NCBI GenBank assembly: GCA_015061575.1
Contig: SUWF01000031.1
Span: 1-36,823 of the forward strand
Source: Lentisphaerota bacterium
GTDB taxonomy: Bacteria > Verrucomicrobiota > Lentisphaeria > Victivallales > Victivallaceae
DNA: 36,823 bases
Direction: 5' to 3'
Part shown: in pieces, positions 32,576 through 36,823 of the stretch
How positions within the stretch are numbered: position 1 is the first letter of the stretch
Layout: every line of letters begins with the position of its first letter
Made by a program: the position numbers and the translations under genes
Notes under the pieces: generated by a model
What the model was told of the DNA's origin: nothing
What the model saw: the letters and a program-made list of their open reading frames with translations, nothing else
The model's database searches: none

Positions 32576-32604
32576 ATCGTTTACAGAAAAGGACGTACAG
32601 TTTT

Positions 32605-34146
32605 ATGAAGATTTTTCACTTCGATTTCAATACGGCGTTTTTCACCCGGCAGTATCTGGAAAGCTTTATCAAGCAGCTGAAAAGCTGGGGATATGATACG
32701 CTGCTTTGGGAGCTGGAAGATTTTGTGCGCTGGGATAATCTGCAGTATTGCGGTCAGGCGGACAGTATTTCCAAAACCGAAATGGCGGAACTGCTGGAGT
32801 TTGCCCGCTCGCAGGGAATGGATAATATACCTTTGCTGCAATGTTTGGGGCATTGCGAATATGTGCTTAAACAGCCGGAGTATGCGCATTTGGCGGATTC
32901 AGCAGGCAAGTGGTCGCCGTTCTGTCCCCGTAATCCGCAGGTGCTGGAGCTTTTGCAGACACTGCTGAATGAATATATGGATTTGTTCAAAGCAAGCAAA
33001 TATATCCATCTGGGCTGTGACGAAGTCTGGCATCTGGGCGACGAATGCCCGGCCTGTCAGCAGATTATTGCGGAGGGCGGCAAGGAAAAACTGCTGGCGG
33101 AGCATATCAACTTTTTGAACGGGATTGTCAACCAAGCCGGCAAAACGGCTATGATCTGGGCCGATATGCTGCTGATCCATCCGCAGGGCGTGGAGCTGCT
33201 CAATAAAAACATCGTAATGGTGGATTGGCGCTACGAATTGCGCTGCGACTGGAACAAGCTCTGGATGTGGAACGAAAGGGGCGGGCGCCTGATCGATGAA
33301 AGCGATATTACGGAGGATATGCGCCGGAACTTCGGGCAGTATCTCTATAAGGATGGTAAGCTGAATATCTTCTACACTACGGATTTTTTGCTGGATAAAG
33401 GCTTTAAGGTGATCACGGCGGGGGCGTCGTCGTGTTATCCGGATAACTTTTTTCTGGGCAAGGCGGTCAATCATATCTGCAATGCCTGCAGCATGATGAG
33501 CAGAAGTGCCGATACGCTCGGCTATCTGCACACATCCTGGACGGTGCATCTGTTCGGTTATGAGCTGCAGCCGGCGATCGAAATGGTGCGGAATACTGCG
33601 GATTTTGCCGGAGTTATGGATGAGTATTGCCGGAAGCATTTCAACATTCCCGGTCAGCGCTTTTTTGAACTTTGCTCCATGCTGGAAAGCCGGGTGCTTT
33701 TCTCCGCAACCGGCACCACCGGCCACGGCAAGGATATCAAAGATCCTCCCGCAGGGGTGATCGCTGAAAATCTGCGGAATTATGACCAGCGCAATGTATT
33801 GCGTGATGAATTGCAGAAAACCCGTCAGCTGGCCGGAGTATTTGCCGAAGCTTTGGCCGGGTTGCGCCAGCTGCGCTCAAGTGTGAGCAGCGAACTGGAA
33901 CTCTTCGACCGCTACATATTATCTGCCGAGGCATTGGTCAACCGGGCGGAGTTCGGCATTTGGAGTGCCTCGCACTATCTGCAGGAACCCTGTCAGATCG
34001 ATCCGGCAAAGCTTAAAACCGAACTGCAGCGTTTGCAGAAGTGTTATCTGGAAATTTACCGCAGCCGGATGCCGCAGCTGCACGCCGAACGCATGACTCG
34101 TATACTCTTTGAACCGCTGCTGGAATATCTGGCCAGTGCGGTGTAA
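32605..34146 (+). CDS. GH20-like beta-N-acetylhexosaminidase-family protein, cytoplasmic
   Basis: A 513-aa protein without signal peptide. KYIHLGCDEVWHLG carries the Asp139-Glu140 pair of GH20 and related barrels, where Asp orients the substrate N-acetyl group and Glu is the acid. Early barrel parts are visible (WGYDTLLWELEDFVRW, MDNIPLLQCLGHCEYVLKQPEY, WSPFCPRNPQVLELL). A DECPACQQ cysteine pair follows the acid, as in the two other barrel proteins noted here. The C-terminal 170 residues are helical. The start at 32605 has AAGGA about 12 nt upstream. A hexosaminidase acting on imported oligosaccharides is likely but not proven; related proteins of unknown activity share these motifs. Confidence 0.8.
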   Translation: MKIFHFDFNTAFFTRQYLESFIKQLKSWGYDTLLWELEDFVRWDNLQYCGQADSISKTEMAELLEFARSQGMDNIPLLQCLGHCEYVLKQPEYAHLADSAGKWSPFCPRNPQVLELLQTLLNEYMDLFKASKYIHLGCDEVWHLGDECPACQQIIAEGGKEKLLAEHINFLNGIVNQAGKTAMIWADMLLIHPQGVELLNKNIVMVDWRYELRCDWNKLWMWNERGGRLIDESDITEDMRRNFGQYLYKDGKLNIFYTTDFLLDKGFKVITAGASSCYPDNFFLGKAVNHICNACSMMSRSADTLGYLHTSWTVHLFGYELQPAIEMVRNTADFAGVMDEYCRKHFNIPGQRFFELCSMLESRVLFSATGTTGHGKDIKDPPAGVIAENLRNYDQRNVLRDELQKTRQLAGVFAEALAGLRQLRSSVSSELELFDRYILSAEALVNRAEFGIWSASHYLQEPCQIDPAKLKTELQRLQKCYLEIYRSRMPQLHAERMTRILFEPLLEYLASAV

Positions 34147-34212
34147 GCAATAACAATACCCCGCATTACCGTCGGATGTAAAACTATTTTGCAGAAAATT
34201 TTGCAAAGATAT

Positions 34213-34241
34213 TTGCCAGACGATAAGTTGCGGTGTATATT
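34213..34241 (+). promoter_or_regulatory. Promoter of rpsB-tsf
   Basis: TTGCCA (34213-34218), 17-bp spacer, TATATT (34236-34241). Transcription from about 34248 gives a leader of roughly 100 nt before rpsB. Confidence 0.7.
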
Positions 34242-34291
34242 ATCTGACCGTTTTTATGGACGGGACGTGAAAATTTATAACCAAACACCCG

Positions 34292-34328
34292 GGCGGACTG
34301 GTCGAAAATCAAGTAAATATAGTTCGCC
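34292..34328 (+). promoter_or_regulatory. Stem-loop in rpsB leader, candidate S2 autoregulatory site
   Basis: GGCGGACT (34292-34299) pairs with AGTTCGCC (34321-34328) with one G-U pair and a 21-nt loop, 23 nt before the start codon. Ribosomal protein S2 represses its own operon through leader RNA in several phyla; whether this stem does so is inference. Confidence 0.35.
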
Positions 34329-34351
34329 GCAACGCAGAAAGGAAGTGCAAA

Positions 34352-35263
34352 ATGGGTAAAATCACAATTCACGATCTGATGGAGGCCGGTTGTCATTTCG
34401 GTCACAAAACCCGCCGTTGGAACCCCAAGATGAAGGATTACGTCTACGGTGCGCGCAATGGTATTTCTATTATTGATTTGACCAAAACCATGCGTCAGAT
34501 CGCCAACGCCTGCAACTTCCTGGGTAATGTGGTTGCCAAGGGCGGCGATATTCTCTTTGTCGGTACCAAGCGTCAGGCGCAGGAAATTATCCGCGAACTG
34601 GCTGCCCAGACCGGCATGTACTATGTTGCGGAACGCTGGATGGGCGGTATGCTCACCAATAACGTCACCATCCGCAAGAGCATTGCCAAGATGGTCGAAA
34701 ATGACAAGCTCCTGGCTGACGAAGAAGCCACTGCCAAGCTCAAGAAAAAAGAAATCGTCATGCTTACCCGTGACAATCAGAAGCTCCATGCCAATTTGGA
34801 TGGTATTGCCGATATGAAGAAACTGCCGGCTGCCATGTTCGTCATCGACGTCTGCCATGACGATATTGCTGTGCGTGAAGCTGCCAAGCTGAATATTCCG
34901 ATCGTGGCTATTGTTGATACCAACGCCGATCCGGATCTGATCGATTACCCGATCGTGGCCAACGATGATGCGGTCAAATCTCTGCAGGTCATCACCAATG
35001 TGGTGCGTGATGCTGTGCTGACCGCCAAAGAAGTCTACAACAAGACTGTTGTTGAAGCAGCCACCGCCAAGGGCGCTGCCGAAAAGATCGCCGCTGAAGA
35101 TGCTGCCGATGCCGAAGCTGCTGCCCCCAAGGCCCGCCGCCCCCGCAAGGCTGCTGATGGCGAAAAAGCCAAGCGCGCTCCCCGCAAAGCTGCTGCCAAA
35201 GCCGAAGTCCCGGCCGAAGCCGCTCCCAAAGCTGAAGATGTCGCTGCCAAGGGCGATGAATAA
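34352..35263 (+). CDS. rpsB: 30S ribosomal protein S2
   Basis: A 303-aa S2 protein with the N-terminal signature MEAGCHFGHKTRRWNPKMKDYVYGARNGISIIDL. GDILFVGTKRQAQEIIRE, ERWMGGMLTNNVTIRKSI and VDTNADPDLIDYPIVANDDAVKSLQ follow, all conserved. S2 binds the 30S head-body junction late in assembly and is needed for S1 attachment. The last 60 or so residues are an Ala/Lys/Glu-rich tail (KARRPRKAADGEKAKRAPRKAAAKAE) absent from the about 240-aa E. coli protein. AAAGGAAG is the ribosome site. It is followed 28 bp later by tsf, the conserved arrangement. Confidence 0.97.
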   Translation: MGKITIHDLMEAGCHFGHKTRRWNPKMKDYVYGARNGISIIDLTKTMRQIANACNFLGNVVAKGGDILFVGTKRQAQEIIRELAAQTGMYYVAERWMGGMLTNNVTIRKSIAKMVENDKLLADEEATAKLKKKEIVMLTRDNQKLHANLDGIADMKKLPAAMFVIDVCHDDIAVREAAKLNIPIVAIVDTNADPDLIDYPIVANDDAVKSLQVITNVVRDAVLTAKEVYNKTVVEAATAKGAAEKIAAEDAADAEAAAPKARRPRKAADGEKAKRAPRKAAAKAEVPAEAAPKAEDVAAKGDE

Positions 35264-35291
35264 TTAAAGATTTTACAGGAGAAATAGAATA

Positions 35292-36086
35292 ATGATCACT
35301 GCTGATGTAGTCAAGAAGCTCCGGGATATGACCGGTGCCGGTATGATGGATTGCAAACGCGCGTTGACCGAAGCCAACGGCGATATGGAAAAGGCTGTTG
35401 ACGTCCTGCGCAAGTCCGGTGCTGCCAAGGCCGAAAAGAAGTCCGGCCGGGCCACCAAAGAAGGCAAAGTCGCCTGCTATGTCAACGGCAATGTTGCCGC
35501 TATGGTCGAAGTTTTGTGCGAAACTGACTTTGTGGCCAAGACCGATAAGTTCAATGCCTATATCGATGAACTGCTCAAGCGCATCGCTGCCGGCGAAGGC
35601 AATGGCTGCGTGAGCGAAGCTGTTCAGGCTGCCGAAAAGGAAGCTATGGTCGCTCTGATCGCCACCATCGGCGAAAATATGCAGATCCGTCGCGCCGCCC
35701 GCTGGGCCGCTGATGGCAAATTGGCCAGCTACATCCACATGCAGGGTCGTATCGGCGTGCTGGTGGAAGTCGAAGGCACCGATGATGCTGAATTGCTGAA
35801 GAACGTTTGCATGCACATTGCGGCGTTCAACCCGGCCTTCATCGATCGCAGCGAAGTTCCGGCCGAATGGATCGCCCGTGAAAAGGAAATTGCCGCCGCT
35901 CAGTTGGCCGGCAAACCGGCCGAAATGATCGAAAAGATCGTTATAGGCAAAATCAACAAGCGCTACACCGAAGTCTGCTTGATAGATCAGCCCTGGATCA
36001 TGGATGACAAATCCAGCCTGGCCAAGCTCTACAAAGATCTCAAGGTCAAGCGTTTTGCCCGTTGGGAAATCGGCGAAGAACTTTAA
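35292..36086 (+). CDS. tsf: Translation elongation factor Ts
   Basis: A 264-aa nucleotide-exchange factor for EF-Tu. The N-terminal UBA-like domain shows VVKKLRDMTGAGMMDCKRALTEANGDMEKAVDVLRKSG. The key EF-Tu contact motif TDFVAKTD is at 78-85, and core parts follow (IGENMQIRRAARWA, HMQGRIGVLVEVEG, HIAAFNPAFIDRSEVP). The ribosome site AGGAG is clear. It is co-transcribed with rpsB and closed by a strong terminator at 36124. The frequent downstream partner pyrH is absent here; a dGTPase gene follows instead. Confidence 0.97.
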   Translation: MITADVVKKLRDMTGAGMMDCKRALTEANGDMEKAVDVLRKSGAAKAEKKSGRATKEGKVACYVNGNVAAMVEVLCETDFVAKTDKFNAYIDELLKRIAAGEGNGCVSEAVQAAEKEAMVALIATIGENMQIRRAARWAADGKLASYIHMQGRIGVLVEVEGTDDAELLKNVCMHIAAFNPAFIDRSEVPAEWIAREKEIAAAQLAGKPAEMIEKIVIGKINKRYTEVCLIDQPWIMDDKSSLAKLYKDLKVKRFARWEIGEEL

Positions 36087-36123
36087 GTTCCAATATCGGA
36101 CTTGAAGTTTCCGGAGATTTACA

Positions 36124-36166
36124 GGGCTGTTGCAGAACCTTACTCAAGGTGTGCAGCAGCCCTTTT
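36124..36166 (+). terminator. Intrinsic terminator of rpsB-tsf
   Basis: GGGCTGTTGCA (36124-36134) pairs with TGCAGCAGCCC (36152-36162) with one G-U pair. An inner ACCTT/AAGGT stem is present and TTTT follows. It starts 37 bp after the tsf stop. Confidence 0.9.
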
Positions 36167-36281
36167 GTATTGCAAGGTAATGGTAACAGATGCTCCCGCC
36201 TGCAGCTGGGCGGAGCTGTAAGCAAGGCCGCAGTGATCGGTTGAAAAAGTCACTTCCGGAGAATAAAAAGGAACCAGTAAG

Positions 36282-36823
36282 ATGTCTATGCAGTGGAAAA
36301 AGCTTTTGTCGGCCCGGCGTTTGGGCACTGCCGGAGCAGGGGCAGTGCAGCCGGGGCGTTCGCCGTTTCAGCAGGATTTTGACCGGATCGTCTTTTCGTC
36401 GTCATTCCGTATGCTTCAGGATAAGGCGCAGGTGTTTCCGCTTTCTGACGAAGATAACGTGCGCACCCGTATGACGCACAGCATAGAAACCGCCTCTATC
36501 GGTCGCTCGCTGGGGGCGATCGCCGGGGTGGGGATCTGTGAAAAATTGCCGGGCAGCCGGCTGCGGCCCAATCACATCGGCGAAATCGTGGCGGCTGCCA
36601 GTTTGGCGCATGATATTGGCAATCCGCCGTTTGGTCACTCCGGCGAAGAATCCATCCGCTATTGGTTCGATCACTCGCAGATCGCTGCCCAACTGCGCAA
36701 AAACATGAATGCTGAAGAAATCGCCGACATTGTGCGTTATGAAGGCAATGCCCAGGGGTTCCGGGTGTTGACCAAGCTGGAAATGCCCGAAAATTATGGC
36801 GGTATGCAGCTGACATGCGCTAC
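36282..36823 (+). CDS. dgt: Deoxyguanosinetriphosphate triphosphohydrolase, N-terminal part
   Basis: An open reading frame that continues past the right edge; 180 codons are visible. dGTPases cleave dNTPs to nucleoside and triphosphate. Recognised parts are RSPFQQDFDRIVFSSSFRMLQDKAQVFPL, then RTRMTHSIETASIGRSLG (first HD-domain His), LAHDIGNPPFGHSGEESI (the His-Asp pair of the HD metal site) and EGNAQGFRVLTKLE. The start at 36282 has AAAGGA 9 nt upstream; an ATG two codons later is less well placed. It stands behind the tsf terminator, so it should have its own promoter in 36167-36281, where I see no convincing one, only a bulged GCTCC/GGAGC hairpin near 36191. Confidence 0.92.
   Translation, partial: MSMQWKKLLSARRLGTAGAGAVQPGRSPFQQDFDRIVFSSSFRMLQDKAQVFPLSDEDNVRTRMTHSIETASIGRSLGAIAGVGICEKLPGSRLRPNHIGEIVAAASLAHDIGNPPFGHSGEESIRYWFDHSQIAAQLRKNMNAEEIADIVRYEGNAQGFRVLTKLEMPENYGGMQLTCA

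Noticed and set aside
36191-36214. Second terminator or riboswitch before dgt
   Set aside because: The GCTCC/GGAGC hairpin is bulged, short and lacks a T run or any known riboswitch core.
1-36823. tRNA or rRNA genes
   Set aside because: No tRNA cloverleaf motifs or rRNA-like conserved stretches were recognised by reading the gaps; a dedicated search was not possible.

Overview
The window looks like part of a Lentisphaerota chromosome (Victivallis-like, probably host- or gut-associated). The reasons are three genes with the FTLIELLVV...[14 protein letters not shown] type of prepilin N-terminus plus a C-terminal 'F(A/F)DGHVE' motif, a high density of large secreted glycan-degrading enzymes with their own regulators, and moderate GC. 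This placement is inferred from protein style. There is no rRNA in the window to confirm it.

Layout. (1) 1-9346, minus strand: a GntR/FCD regulator leads a tight operon of a VCBS/FG-GAP propeller protein, a probable (alpha/alpha)-barrel enzyme, a very large secreted glycosidase-like protein, a small secreted protein and a prepilin cut by the window edge. (2) 9401-11746: an MscS-type channel and two tandem rhodanese lipoproteins, separated by non-coding DNA rich in palindromes. (3) 11850-13621: ispF divergent from dut and an alpha/beta hydrolase. (4) 13682-25553: a PocR-AraC regulator divergent from a six-gene operon: prepilin, 1620-aa discoidin/glycosidase/CBM9-like protein, SGNH esterase, Gfo/Idh/MocA oxidoreductase, sugar isomerase-like TIM barrel and lyase-like lipoprotein. 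(5) 25657-34146: a cupin-AraC regulator divergent from a GH106-like enzyme, a DUF4838-like protein, a prepilin and a GH20-like enzyme. (6) 34213-36823: rpsB-tsf with leader and terminator, then the start of a dGTPase gene.

How the genes fit together: three separately regulated glycan-utilisation loci each carry one pseudopilin-like gene. Secreted enzymes probably release oligosaccharides outside the cell or in the periplasm. The enzymes without signal peptides (propeller, alpha-barrel, GH20-like, Gfo/Idh, isomerase) would finish the work in the cytoplasm.

Most unusual feature: two of the three prepilin genes carry the same palindrome-rich module, in frame, directly after the FTLIELLVV leader motif. 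The copies lie in inverted orientation at 1-183 and 14780-14962 and differ at 3 of about 183 positions, while the gene sequence around them is diverged. In the complete gene the module is followed by a second FTLIELLVV. The module consists of four 10-bp repeats and then a run of five different small hairpins joined by a constant GCTTCAT spacer. It resembles an ORF-inserting palindromic element dedicated to pilin leaders. A second oddity is an SGNH hydrolase whose catalytic blocks are in circularly permuted order (II-III-V-I).
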